DNA of 64,000 bases, from positions 124,001-188,000 of the forward strand of contig JABCZN010000003.1 in the NCBI GenBank assembly GCA_013289665.1. Direction: 5' to 3'. This DNA is from Acidobacteriota bacterium. Lineage in GTDB: Bacteria > Acidobacteriota > Terriglobia > Acidiferrales > UBA7541. Below are positions 45,712-54,842 of the stretch, in pieces. The position numbers and the translations under genes are program-made. How positions within the stretch are numbered: the stretch's first letter is position 1; every line of letters begins with the position of its first letter. A model generated the notes under the pieces. The model saw nothing but the letters and a program-made list of their open reading frames with translations. It did not search any database and was not told where the DNA came from.

Positions 45712-47085
45712 TCAACGAGTCGAACTCGGCATTCCCGCGTATTGACCGGGCAAGGCCCTGGAGGGTTCCCGCTCAAGGTTTTCATCGGCCCTCACGAAGA
45801 ACCACAGCAATCCGGCAATTAGACTGAGAACAGCGATAAAATCCAGTGCTCGAGGCCACCCGAACCTGGTTGAAATGTACGCCGTTAGGATCGGCGCAAG
45901 GGCCCCGCTGAGCGCCCCGCACATATTCATGAGACCAGAGAGTGAGGCGGCGTAGCTGGGTACAAGATCGATACAGGTCGCCCACCAGGTGATGTTGGCG
46001 AACATGTTGAAACCTGCCCCGCAAGCCACCAGTAGAATAGCGACGGTATTGTTCGAGGTGTTGCAGCCGATCCAGACCAGCATTGCCGAGCAGGCCATAC
46101 CGAGCCACACGGCAGCTTGTCTTCCACGGCGTTTGCCGAATTTACGTACGGCAAAGTCGGAAAACCACCCTCCGATCGGAGAGAGCAAAAGAATGGCGAG
46201 ATAAGGGGTCGCCCCCCATTTCCCACCGCGGCTGATCGTTAGGCCGCGCGACCTTATAAGATATATAAAGAACCATGTATCAAAAAAATACATGGCATAC
46301 GCTCGGCACATATAGCTCAGGATCAGACTGCGGACTGTCCCGCTTGAAAGTATCATCCGCCATGGCGGGCGTCCCTCGGCCAAGTTTCTTGCTGGCTTGC
46401 CATGGACAGGTTTGCCGTCCTTAGTTTCGCCGCGAGGGCGAAGCAATTCCAATTCGGCGGAATTCACGTGCGGATGTTGTTCGGGCCGGTCGGTTATATA
46501 AAGGGACCATACAATGGCGAACAAGCCTCCGACAAGGCCGCACAGCCAGAAAGAGGTGCGCCATCCCCAATGTTGCATCGTCCAAGCAATAAATATTGGT
46601 GTTACGGCGCCGCCGGCGCCTATCCCTAAGGTGGTAAAGCTGATGCCCAGTCCTAACTTCCCCGAACTCATCCACGAACTCACGATTTTCGCTGAGTTGG
46701 GGGCAGTAAACCCCTCCCCGGCGCCGATCAAAAGCTGAAATATCGCAAACGACCATGCCACTCCCACGAAACGACTTAAAGGAAATCGGGGCGCAATGGC
46801 CATCGCCGCGAGAAAAACCGAATACCACAGGATGGCGAAAGTTAGGACTTTGCGCGGGCCATAGCGATCTCCCGCCAAGCCGCCGGGAAGCTGCACGAGT
46901 GCGTAGCTGAAGACAAACATCCCTAGAATCCACCCCATGGTGGCGGGGCTAAATCGAAACTCGGCCTGGATGTATGGCGCGGCGACTCCCAAATTTATCT
47001 TTCCTAGAGAAGGGAGCATATTCACGACTGCGATCAAGGCCATAATTCGCCAGCGGACCCCAGTCGGGCGGGGATCCGCTGGCAT
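45712..47085 (-). CDS. MFS transporter, anion:cation symporter type (copy 2)
   Basis: 457 aa from the ATG at 47085, which has TCGGAG ten bases upstream; an ATG at 47124 in the same frame lacks a ribosome site. Helix 1 VRWRIMALIAVVNMLPSLGKINLG and QLPGGLAGDRYGPRKVLTFAILW as in copy 1. The diverged N-terminal half lines the substrate path, so the two copies could differ in specificity while sharing an identical C-terminal half. First gene of the pair. Motif C and the regulator gene lie on the other side of the 240-bp intergenic region. Confidence 0.88.
   Translation of the reverse strand: MPADPRPTGVRWRIMALIAVVNMLPSLGKINLGVAAPYIQAEFRFSPATMGWILGMFVFSYALVQLPGGLAGDRYGPRKVLTFAILWYSVFLAAMAIAPRFPLSRFVGVAWSFAIFQLLIGAGEGFTAPNSAKIVSSWMSSGKLGLGISFTTLGIGAGGAVTPIFIAWTMQHWGWRTSFWLCGLVGGLFAIVWSLYITDRPEQHPHVNSAELELLRPRGETKDGKPVHGKPARNLAEGRPPWRMILSSGTVRSLILSYMCRAYAMYFFDTWFFIYLIRSRGLTISRGGKWGATPYLAILLLSPIGGWFSDFAVRKFGKRRGRQAAVWLGMACSAMLVWIGCNTSNNTVAILLVACGAGFNMFANITWWATCIDLVPSYAASLSGLMNMCGALSGALAPILTAYISTRFGWPRALDFIAVLSLIAGLLWFFVRADENLEREPSRALPGQYAGMPSSTR
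45716..46577. repeat. Long direct repeat, copy 2 (MFS 3' tract)
   Basis: Partner of 44215-45076. It covers the C-terminal 60 percent or so of the second transporter gene and a few bases past its stop. Confidence 0.9.
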
Positions 47086-47361
47086 CAATTGTTTCTCCGA
47101 AAGACGAGGTGAAATGGTTCTCATAACCGGGCGCAGAGCGGGCTCTGCTCTGGGGTTCGGCGCTTGGACACGTTCGATTGGCTGCCTTGATCATGGCACT
47201 CGAACGACATTGGGATGACGCCGAGAATTACGTCTTGATACATGCGATCATGCATTATGGAAACCATAGTAGGTAGAGAGTCGCGCTCTATGTCTCTTGA
47301 CCCGAAGTAGGCTGCAGGTATACTCTCGGCCACGTCGTAGTATTTTTCGAAATCGGACTTT

Positions 47362-49293
47362 ATGTCCTTTAACGAATCTAAAAAACATCTTAAAAGCGAC
47401 GTCGGTAGCACTAAAGGCAAGCAGGACCGACGCGCCTATAAGTTTGGCCCGTTCTCGGTCGACGAATCAGAGCGTCAACTCTTGCGTAACAGCGTCCCGA
47501 TTTCAGTGACGACAAAGGCTTTTGAGACTCTCTTGCTTTTGGTTCAGCGGAGCGGCCATCTTGTCGAGAGATCAGAAATTATCCAGGCGGTTTGGCCCAG
47601 TTCTTTCGTCGAAGAAGGCAACCTCTCAGTTACAATCCACATGCTTCGAAAGGCGCTGGGCGATGACGGTGTCGAATGCAAATACATCGAGACGGTTGCC
47701 AAACGTGGGTATCGCTTTGTTGGAGAGGCGCGCGAAGTAGCTATCCCAGAAACGCAGTTACCGAGTGGTATCTCAAAAACGTGGCTTATACTGCCGGAAA
47801 TGCTTCGCCGGTACGCAACTTCAACTCGCATTATCCTTAGCATAGTCTTCTTGACTCTGGTTGCCATGGCAGTTGCTTTCTCCGGAGTGCGTGCCTGGAA
47901 GCAAAACGAGGCTGGGATGAAGATCCGCTCGTTGGCCGTGTTGCCTTTCCGGGCTTGGAATCCCGACGTCGCGCAGGACTACTACAGGATGGGATTGGCC
48001 GACGCGATCATTACAAAACTGGCCAGTACGGGACAGATAATCGTGCGACCGACGAATGCCGTGCTGAAGTATTCGGATTCAGCAGCCGATGTCCTTGCGG
48101 CCGGGCACGAACAGAACGTGGACGCGGTCCTGGCAGGAAACATCGAAACTCTGCCCGATCGCATTCGCGCTAACGCCCAATTGGTTAGAGTTTCCGATGG
48201 TAAATTATTGTGGGCGGCCACAATTGAGGAGAGTTCCCAACAAATATTTGCTTTGGAAGACGAAGTGGCGGACAGGGTCGCGCAGTCGCTGTCCATTCAC
48301 CTGCCCGCCAAAACGGATATCCACCTGAAGCGCCGGGACACTGATTCCAAGGCTTATCAGCTTTATTTGGAGGGGCTTTATTTCTGGAACAAGAGAACGG
48401 AGGAAGGCCTGCGGCGAAGTATCGAGTATTTTCAGCAGGCGATTGCCGAAGATGCGCAGTATGCACCGGCGTACGCGGGTCTCGCGGACTCCTATGTGCT
48501 GTTGGATTCTTATGGAGTTGAGCCAGCATCGAAGGCATATCCAGTAGCTAAGGCTACGGCACTAAAGGCACTGCAACTCGATGATTCGCTTGCGGAAGCG
48601 CACGCTTCTCTTGGGATGGTCTACTTCTATTATGAATGGAACTGGCCGGAGGCAGCGAACGAGTTTAAACGTGCTATTTCCCTTAACCCGAATTACGCGC
48701 TGGCGCACAGCTGGTACGCTCTAAATCTTGGGGCCATGGGGAGATACGATGAAGCGCTTGATCAAGTACGACGTGCCCAAGTACTGGATCCTATTTCACT
48801 CGAAATCAACACCGTGGTGGGCCGAATTTATTACTTGAGCAGAAAATACGATCGATCCGTCGATGCTTACCGCAAGGTCATTGACTTGGACCCTCATTAT
48901 GCGCGTGCACATGCTCGCCTCGGAATGACCTATGCGGCTGAGGGAGACTTCGGAGGCGCCATACATGAGTTTGAGGAAGCGCAACGGCTTTCCGGATCCG
49001 ATCCCTACCTAATGGGCCTCTTGGGGTACGCATGTGCAAGGTCGGGGAACAAAGTCAGGGCTCTCAAACTGCGTCAAGAACTTACGCAAAGCACGCGTCA
49101 GAAGGATGTTCGCGCGTTCAGCATTGCACTGATCTCCATTGGGCTCGGCGAGGGCGATCAGGCGCTGTCTTGGCTTGCGAAATCCTATCAAGATCGCTCC
49201 AGCTATATGGTTTACGCGAGGACCGAGCCATTGCTCGATCCGGTTCGTGCCGATCCGCGATTTGCCGCCTTGCTCAACCAGATGAGATTTTAG
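47362..49293 (+). CDS. Membrane-tethered OmpR-type winged-helix regulator with TPR repeats (CadC-like)
   Basis: 643 aa. The winged helix of the Trans_reg_C/OmpR type spans about residues 26-122 (YKFGPFSVDESERQLL, VWPSSFVEEGNLSVTIHMLRKALGDD, IETVAKRGYRFVG). One membrane helix follows at about 156-176. The periplasmic part starts with a TolB/FlgO-like domain (SLAVLPFRAWNPD, GLADAIITKL, about 185-310), then about seven TPR-like repeats (335-640). Such one-component regulators bind DNA while fixed in the membrane. It is divergent from the MFS pair. Its ATG lies inside motif C, which implies autoregulation. It is the best candidate to bind motifs A-D. Confidence 0.88.
   Translation: MSFNESKKHLKSDVGSTKGKQDRRAYKFGPFSVDESERQLLRNSVPISVTTKAFETLLLLVQRSGHLVERSEIIQAVWPSSFVEEGNLSVTIHMLRKALGDDGVECKYIETVAKRGYRFVGEAREVAIPETQLPSGISKTWLILPEMLRRYATSTRIILSIVFLTLVAMAVAFSGVRAWKQNEAGMKIRSLAVLPFRAWNPDVAQDYYRMGLADAIITKLASTGQIIVRPTNAVLKYSDSAADVLAAGHEQNVDAVLAGNIETLPDRIRANAQLVRVSDGKLLWAATIEESSQQIFALEDEVADRVAQSLSIHLPAKTDIHLKRRDTDSKAYQLYLEGLYFWNKRTEEGLRRSIEYFQQAIAEDAQYAPAYAGLADSYVLLDSYGVEPASKAYPVAKATALKALQLDDSLAEAHASLGMVYFYYEWNWPEAANEFKRAISLNPNYALAHSWYALNLGAMGRYDEALDQVRRAQVLDPISLEINTVVGRIYYLSRKYDRSVDAYRKVIDLDPHYARAHARLGMTYAAEGDFGGAIHEFEEAQRLSGSDPYLMGLLGYACARSGNKVRALKLRQELTQSTRQKDVRAFSIALISIGLGEGDQALSWLAKSYQDRSSYMVYARTEPLLDPVRADPRFAALLNQMRF
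47363..47395 (+). promoter_or_regulatory. Regulatory motif C overlapping the regulator's start codon
   Basis: TGTCCTTTAACG, 14 bases, CTTAAAA, identical spacing to A, B and D. The first T is the second base of the regulator's ATG. It reads opposite to the MFS operon it precedes on the other side (about 280 bp from the 47085 start). Confidence 0.78.
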
Positions 49294-49746
49294 TAGGCGG
49301 AACCGAGCTTTGTTCGATTGGCGCCGCAGTCGTCCCATCTTTCGACGCTCTTCTGTAAACCAAAAACCCATTCTTCGAACAGCGGGTATACGTACATCCA
49401 CTCGACTCGTCAATCGAGCGATAAACCAAGACATGGCACAGCGTGGAAGCTTTGAATTAAGGTCCGTTTAGTGGTTTGGTGGACGCAAGACGAAATCGTA
49501 CCCAACGTTTTTTTAAGAAAGAATTCATGGGCGTTAAAGGACATCAGCCGCCGTTCCCTTTAGAAGGCTGTGAAACGGGGAACGTCCGGGCGTTGGCCCT
49601 ACAAAGTGTGCAAGGGACCGGACGCCTGGTGTGATGCATGGTTTCGCCGATTCTGCCATGAATTTGATTTCTCAGGATCAGTCGAAGCTGCCCGCGCCTC
49701 GGAACCCGACGCGCGGATTCTAGTTGATTGTCGATGGAGGCTGAGC
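49294..49746. other. Intergenic region of 453 bp before the TonB receptor
   Basis: Apart from motif D (49511-49543) and the ribosome site GGAGG (49737-49741) of the following gene, no coding or RNA feature is convincing. Confidence 0.45.
49511..49543 (-). promoter_or_regulatory. Regulatory motif D before the TonB receptor gene
   Basis: On the minus strand: TGTCCTTTAACG, 14 bases, CTTAAAA. Here the target gene is on the plus strand, so the motif again reads opposite to its target, as in A-C. The middle half-site is poorly kept (ATGAATT), while the outer two are perfect. Confidence 0.8.
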
Positions 49747-52700
49747 ATGTTTCGTTCGACGACCGTGAAGACAAACTTCCTAATGCTTCAGTTGTTTGCA
49801 CTCTTGGCGCTAAGCGTTTTTCTCGTCCGCCCGACATACGGACAGGTGGTCGGAGCGACGCTCTCTGGCATGGTGACGGATGCGTCTGGCGGGATAGTAC
49901 CTAAGGCTCAAATCTCCATCAGGAATTTGGCAACCGGGATTGGTACAACCATATCCACGAACGGGGACGGCTTTTATACGGCGCCGAATTTGCTCCGAGG
50001 AGACTATGAGATTACGGCTTCCGCTCCAGGTTTTGCGACCGAGGTGCGAACCGGGATTACGCTGACCGTCGGAGCTCAGCAAGTCCTGAACTTCACGCTA
50101 CAGGTTGGCCAGGTTGCTCAAAGGGTGGTTGTCAGTGGCGCAGCGCCCGCCGTAGAATTGGCATCGTCCAGCGTTGGAGCGGTTGTAAGCCCGGATACCA
50201 TCGTCAACCTGCCGCTTAACGGACGTGACTGGACACAACTGGCGGCTCTCCAGACAGGCGTCAATGTTGTCGTCACTCAGAGACCAATCAATGCGAGCGG
50301 CGTTCGAGGAAACCGAGGGTTCGGAAACCAAATGACCGTGTCCGGCACGCGACCGCAACTCAATAACTATCGTCTCGACGGGATAAGCATTGTTGACTAC
50401 TCCGGCGGAGCACCAGGCAGCGTGCTTAGCGTCGCCCTGGGCGTGGACGCTGTTGCCGAGTTTTCCGTCCTGACAGCCAACTACTCCGCCGAATACGGCC
50501 GGACTTCCGGCGGGGTGATCAACGCTGTTAACAGGTCCGGTTCCAACCAGATCCACGGAAACGCCTACTGGTTTCTTCGGGACGAAGGGTTTGACGCAAG
50601 AAACTACTTTGACACGGGTGTTGTGCCGTTTCATCGAAATCAGTTCGGTGGGTCCCTGGGAGGTCCCATAAAGAAGGAGAAGGCCTTCTTCTTTTTTGAT
50701 TACGAAGGAATTCGGCAGGTTCTTGGCTCGACGAATATTGATCATGTGCCTTCCGCCGACGCGCGGAATGGGATTCTGCACAATGCCGATGGGACGACGA
50801 CGATAGTGACTGTAGATCCGTTGGTTAAGCCCTTCTTCGGTTTTTATCCTTTGCCCAACGCAGGACTGATAGGCACGGGCAATACCGGTTTGTACATCGT
50901 TGGAGCCAACAGTCCTTCTCACGATAACTTCTATACGGCCAAGATAGACTGGGCGATCTCGGAAAAGGACACTTTTTCTGGGACTTGGTTCTACGACAAG
51001 GGTGTTGCGGAGGCACCAGACGCGCTAAACCAACTAATTATTGGCAATACGTCCAGCCGAATCATGGGCGCCTTGGAGGAGAAACACGTCTTCAGCCCCT
51101 CCCTGGTCAATACCATGCGGGGTGGCTACAGCCGGGTAGCCGCGCTCATCCAAGTAAACTTACAGGCGATCAATCCGCTGGTAACGGATGTGAGTTTGGG
51201 TTCTTTTCCCGGCCTTCCCGCGCCGTCGTTGAGTGTGCCTGGACTCACGGATTTCGTCGGCGGCGGCATTGGGCCATTTACGGGTGATGATTACGCCTGG
51301 AATTCGTACCAGGCGTATGATGACGCGTTCCTAATCAAAGGCGCTCACTCCCTAAAGTTCGGCTTCGCTTTCGAAAGAATGCAACATAACCTGATAATCC
51401 CGTCCCGTCCCACTGGGAGTTTTAACTTCCCTTCGCTCGAAGGCTTCTTGACTAACCAGCCTAATTCGTTCCAGGGACAACTGCCAAGTACAACCAACCC
51501 ACGTGGAATACGACAAGATCTTTTTGGTGCTTATGTCCAGGACGATTGGCGGTGGCGTCCTAATCTGACTCTGAACCTAGGTCTACGGTACGAAGCCGTG
51601 ACGGTGCCCACGGATGTGCATAACCAGCTTTCCAATCTCCCTACCTTTACGTCCCCGACCCCTCGCATAGGTTCCCCGTATTTTAACAACCCAACCAAGC
51701 GCAACTTCGAACCCCGGTTGGGTCTCGCTTGGGACCCATTTCGCGATGGCAAGACTGCGGTCCGCGCGGCCTTTGGTATTTTCGATGCCTTGCCTCTCAA
51801 TTACGAATTCTTCCTCGCAGAAGCTCTCTCAGCCCCATTCGTGGAGATCCTCACGTCAACCAATCTGGCGCCGGGTTCGTTCCCGACTAAAGCAGCCGAC
51901 GTCTCAAGCGTAAATCCTGCGAAGCTGCAATACGCTTCCATTGAAGCTAACCCTCATCGCAACTATGTGATGATTTGGAATCTGAACGTACAACACCAAC
52001 TGAATCCGAGCACAAGTATTACCGTCGGCTATGTAGGTAATCATGGTGTCCACATGCTCGACCGCGAGGACGACGTAAATAGCGTTCTTCCAACAGTTAC
52101 TTCTCAAGGGCTACTTTGGCCGTCACCACGGGGTAGCGGAACGAAACTAAATCCCAACGTTGGCGACATCCGCGGCCTTTACTGGGATGGCGACGCGGTA
52201 TATGACGCTCTCGAGGTGGGGGTGTTGAAAAGGATGAGCCACGGCTTCCAAGTACAGGGATCTTACACTTGGGGAAAGGGCATTGACACGGGTTCGGCCA
52301 GCGTTATCGGTGACCCCTTTACGAATTCCATCTCAAGCCTGTTCTTTTTTTGCAAAAAATGCCGGCGGGGTGTGTCGGACTTTAACATTGCGCACACTCT
52401 GACCGCTAACTACTTCTGGGAAGTTCCGGCACCAAAGAGTTGGGGAACTATCGGCTCACGCGTCCTGGGGGGATGGGAAGTAGGAGGGATCATCACGGCC
52501 GAGACTGGCGTACCCATCACACCGCTCATGGGTGGAGATCCGCTTGGACTTAACAGCAACGACCCCTATGCCTTTCCGAACCGACTCTCTGGGCCAGGGT
52601 GCAGCTCACCTGTGAATCCCGGAAATCCCAACAATTATATAAAGCTCAGCTGTTTCGCCCCTCCGAATCCGCTTACTCTTCTTGGCAACGCAGGCCGCAA

Positions 52701-52950
52701 CTCAGTGATCGGACCTGGACTTGTCACCTGGGACTTCTCTCTGTTTAAGAATAATAGAATCTCTGAAAGGTCCAACCTGCAATTTCGAGCCGAGTTCTTC
52801 AACATCTTGAATCGGCCTAACTTTGCGACGCCTTTCCACAACAACACGCTTTTCGACCAAAACGGCAACCCGGTTGGCGGAGCGGGCTCGATCGATCAGA
52901 CATCAACGACGGCGAGGCAAATTCAATTCGGTCTGAAGCTGATTTGGTAA
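49747..52950 (+). CDS. Oar-like TonB-dependent outer-membrane receptor
   Basis: 1067 aa from the ATG at 49747 with GGAGG before it; the longer frame from 49570 lacks a signal. Signal peptide ending TYGQ, carboxypeptidase-regulatory-like domain (ATLSGMVTDASGGIVPKAQISI), plug with VNLPLNGRDWTQLAALQTGV, EYGRTSGGVINAVNRSGSN, and a barrel ending in an aromatic residue. Expected to take up the carboxylate-bearing substrate of the island through the outer membrane. Motif D upstream links it to the sdh, prp and MFS units. Confidence 0.9.
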   Translation: MFRSTTVKTNFLMLQLFALLALSVFLVRPTYGQVVGATLSGMVTDASGGIVPKAQISIRNLATGIGTTISTNGDGFYTAPNLLRGDYEITASAPGFATEVRTGITLTVGAQQVLNFTLQVGQVAQRVVVSGAAPAVELASSSVGAVVSPDTIVNLPLNGRDWTQLAALQTGVNVVVTQRPINASGVRGNRGFGNQMTVSGTRPQLNNYRLDGISIVDYSGGAPGSVLSVALGVDAVAEFSVLTANYSAEYGRTSGGVINAVNRSGSNQIHGNAYWFLRDEGFDARNYFDTGVVPFHRNQFGGSLGGPIKKEKAFFFFDYEGIRQVLGSTNIDHVPSADARNGILHNADGTTTIVTVDPLVKPFFGFYPLPNAGLIGTGNTGLYIVGANSPSHDNFYTAKIDWAISEKDTFSGTWFYDKGVAEAPDALNQLIIGNTSSRIMGALEEKHVFSPSLVNTMRGGYSRVAALIQVNLQAINPLVTDVSLGSFPGLPAPSLSVPGLTDFVGGGIGPFTGDDYAWNSYQAYDDAFLIKGAHSLKFGFAFERMQHNLIIPSRPTGSFNFPSLEGFLTNQPNSFQGQLPSTTNPRGIRQDLFGAYVQDDWRWRPNLTLNLGLRYEAVTVPTDVHNQLSNLPTFTSPTPRIGSPYFNNPTKRNFEPRLGLAWDPFRDGKTAVRAAFGIFDALPLNYEFFLAEALSAPFVEILTSTNLAPGSFPTKAADVSSVNPAKLQYASIEANPHRNYVMIWNLNVQHQLNPSTSITVGYVGNHGVHMLDREDDVNSVLPTVTSQGLLWPSPRGSGTKLNPNVGDIRGLYWDGDAVYDALEVGVLKRMSHGFQVQGSYTWGKGIDTGSASVIGDPFTNSISSLFFFCKKCRRGVSDFNIAHTLTANYFWEVPAPKSWGTIGSRVLGGWEVGGIITAETGVPITPLMGGDPLGLNSNDPYAFPNRLSGPGCSSPVNPGNPNNYIKLSCFAPPNPLTLLGNAGRNSVIGPGLVTWDFSLFKNNRISERSNLQFRAEFFNILNRPNFATPFHNNTLFDQNGNPVGGAGSIDQTSTTARQIQFGLKLIW

Positions 52951-53127
52951 TCCGAGGCTCAAGAGCGAAGCTCTCAGGCCGACTACGAGGCAGTGGGGTG
53001 CGGCTTGCCGGGTAGTTTTCCTGCGCGGGATGAACCCGCCCTCGGATGGGTGGCCACGAATGATTCTCATGTCTAAAACTAGGCAGTTTTCGTTCGTCTG
53101 AGTACCACAGCCTGGAGGAGAACGCGG

Positions 53128-54339
53128 ATGGCAACACAATCAAAATCGAATTTTGGCCGACTCGCGCTAGCGGTAACCTGCCTGGCTCTCGTTACCAACA
53201 GGACAGGCGGATGGCAGCAGTCGCGCATCCTCGACGTCACCTTGACCGGACAGTCGATGATTCGGTCGGACATCCGCGCAACATCGCCTTCCGCTGTGCC
53301 CACAATAGCTTCGCTGTTGAAGGGCGACGTAATATTCACTAATTTCGAAGGTACGATAGCAGAACCTGGCCAGCCGAATGAATCGACGCCTCTGCAGGAG
53401 GAGTCGGAAGGAATATTCCTCGCCCCACCAGGAGCACTCGGTGCGCTTCAGGCCTTCGGCTTCAACCTGCTGTCTCTATCCAACAACCATGCGTGGAATC
53501 TCCGGGCCGTAGGTATTCAGAACACGCTTCAGGAGGCGAGCCGCCTTAACCTGGTTAGGGCTGGGACCGGCAAGACAATAGACGAAGCTGTAGCGCCGGG
53601 TTACCTGCACACACCGAATGGCACAGTTGCGCTCGTGGGGATGGCGTCGGGTGAGATTGCGCCCGGAGGGGCTGCCACCGCGACGCGTCCCGGCGTGAAT
53701 GAACTCCGCCTCGGACCAGGGAATATACCGAACGAAGAGGATGCAGAACGTATTCTTCAGAGTATTAGAAATGCTAGCAAACAGTCGGATGTGGTCATCG
53801 TCTATCAACATAATCACCTTTACGATAAACCTTTTAAAACGATGATGGCGGAAGAGCTACCTGAGCGGCTGGTGCCGCCCGATTGGGTCAAAAAATGGAC
53901 GCACAGGGAGATAGATGCGGGTGCCGATATCGTAGTGATGCATGGCGCGCCTCTCGTGCAAGGCGTTGAGATTTATCGCAACCGGCCCATCTTTTACGAC
54001 CTTGGGAACTTTATTTTTAATCTCCGGCCGACAAATACGAGGCTTGACGAACCGATCATCTGGGAAAGCGTGGTCGCAAATGTCCGATTCCAGGGAAAGA
54101 ATCTGCAATCGATTACGTTCCGTCCGATCGCGCTCAATAAGCTGGGCCAAGGTCAGCCCGACCTTCATGATCCGCTCGCGAACAACGTCTTCCTCGATAC
54201 ACGCGGTTTGCCAAAGCCTGCTACGGGCGAGCAAGCGCGCTATATCCTCGAACGGCTAGCTGAGTCGTCGCGGCCTTTCGGAACACTGGTAGAAGTAAAA
54301 GGTGAAACAGCAGAGATTAATCTGAAAACCGAGAAATAA
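53128..54339 (+). CDS. CapA-like exported metallophosphoesterase-fold protein
   Basis: 403 aa; GGAGGAG precedes the ATG. The PGA_cap (CapA/PgsA) fold is recognised from LTGQSMI, VIFTNFEGTIA, FNLLSLSNNHAWN, VIVYQHNH and ADIVVMHGAPLVQGVEIYRNRPIFYDLGNFIF. The family's usual GHHPH reads MHGAP here, so metal binding may be altered. CapA proteins act in poly-gamma-glutamate export or as uncharacterised esterases. It starts 177 bases after the TonB receptor gene and may share its transcript; a role on a polymeric glutamate-like substrate is speculation. Confidence 0.82.
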   Translation: MATQSKSNFGRLALAVTCLALVTNRTGGWQQSRILDVTLTGQSMIRSDIRATSPSAVPTIASLLKGDVIFTNFEGTIAEPGQPNESTPLQEESEGIFLAPPGALGALQAFGFNLLSLSNNHAWNLRAVGIQNTLQEASRLNLVRAGTGKTIDEAVAPGYLHTPNGTVALVGMASGEIAPGGAATATRPGVNELRLGPGNIPNEEDAERILQSIRNASKQSDVVIVYQHNHLYDKPFKTMMAEELPERLVPPDWVKKWTHREIDAGADIVVMHGAPLVQGVEIYRNRPIFYDLGNFIFNLRPTNTRLDEPIIWESVVANVRFQGKNLQSITFRPIALNKLGQGQPDLHDPLANNVFLDTRGLPKPATGEQARYILERLAESSRPFGTLVEVKGETAEINLKTEK

Positions 54340-54395
54340 CGAGAACACTAGAACGCCTCCTGTCCTCTGTGATGCTATCGGACTCGAGCGTCGAT

Positions 54396-54660
54396 TCAAA
54401 CAAAGAACGCGGGCTTCAGATCGCGAAAAAACTCTCGATGCAGCGCATTCGCAGCACGAAGTAAGTCCTCCTCGCTCACGACAAGTCCGAGATTCAAGCG
54501 TGAAGCGCCCTGGGAGATCATGCCTACATTTATGCCCTGCAACGCTGCAAAGACTCTGACGGCAACGCCCGGAGTATCGCGGATGTTCTCACCACAGCGC
54601 AGAGGATTGCCTGATTTCTTTCGAGAGACACCATCCTTGCGTTAGTTGTCCAGCGCCCGG
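54396..54660 (-). pseudogene. Aspartokinase C-terminal (ACT domain) relic
   Basis: Minus-strand translation gives GENIRDTPGVAVRVFAAL, INVGMISQGASRLNLGLVV, LHREFF and a stop at 54396-54398, an unmistakable lysine-sensitive aspartate kinase tail. Just before GEN the frame changes: QAILCAV is in the neighbouring frame, so one base has been lost. No kinase catalytic domain is present upstream. The gene is a dead 3' fragment. Confidence 0.75.
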
Positions 54661-54842
54661 ATGTTCGCAACCCTTACTTTATCGAGTCCCATTGAATTGC
54701 GTCAAACGACGCTATCGGGGTCACCTTCCCGCTCGCATTAGCTAGAATCACGTAAGCATCATCCGGGGGCGGATAGCTTGCGAGGGTCTGCCACAGTATC
54801 TTCGTTGTTTTCGACGTTTCGCTCGGAAAGGAAATAAGGCGG

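Noticed and set aside
44205..47124. Composite transposon or insertion sequence causing the MFS repeat
   Set aside because: No transposase, terminal inverted repeats or target duplications; the repeat edges lie inside and just after the genes.
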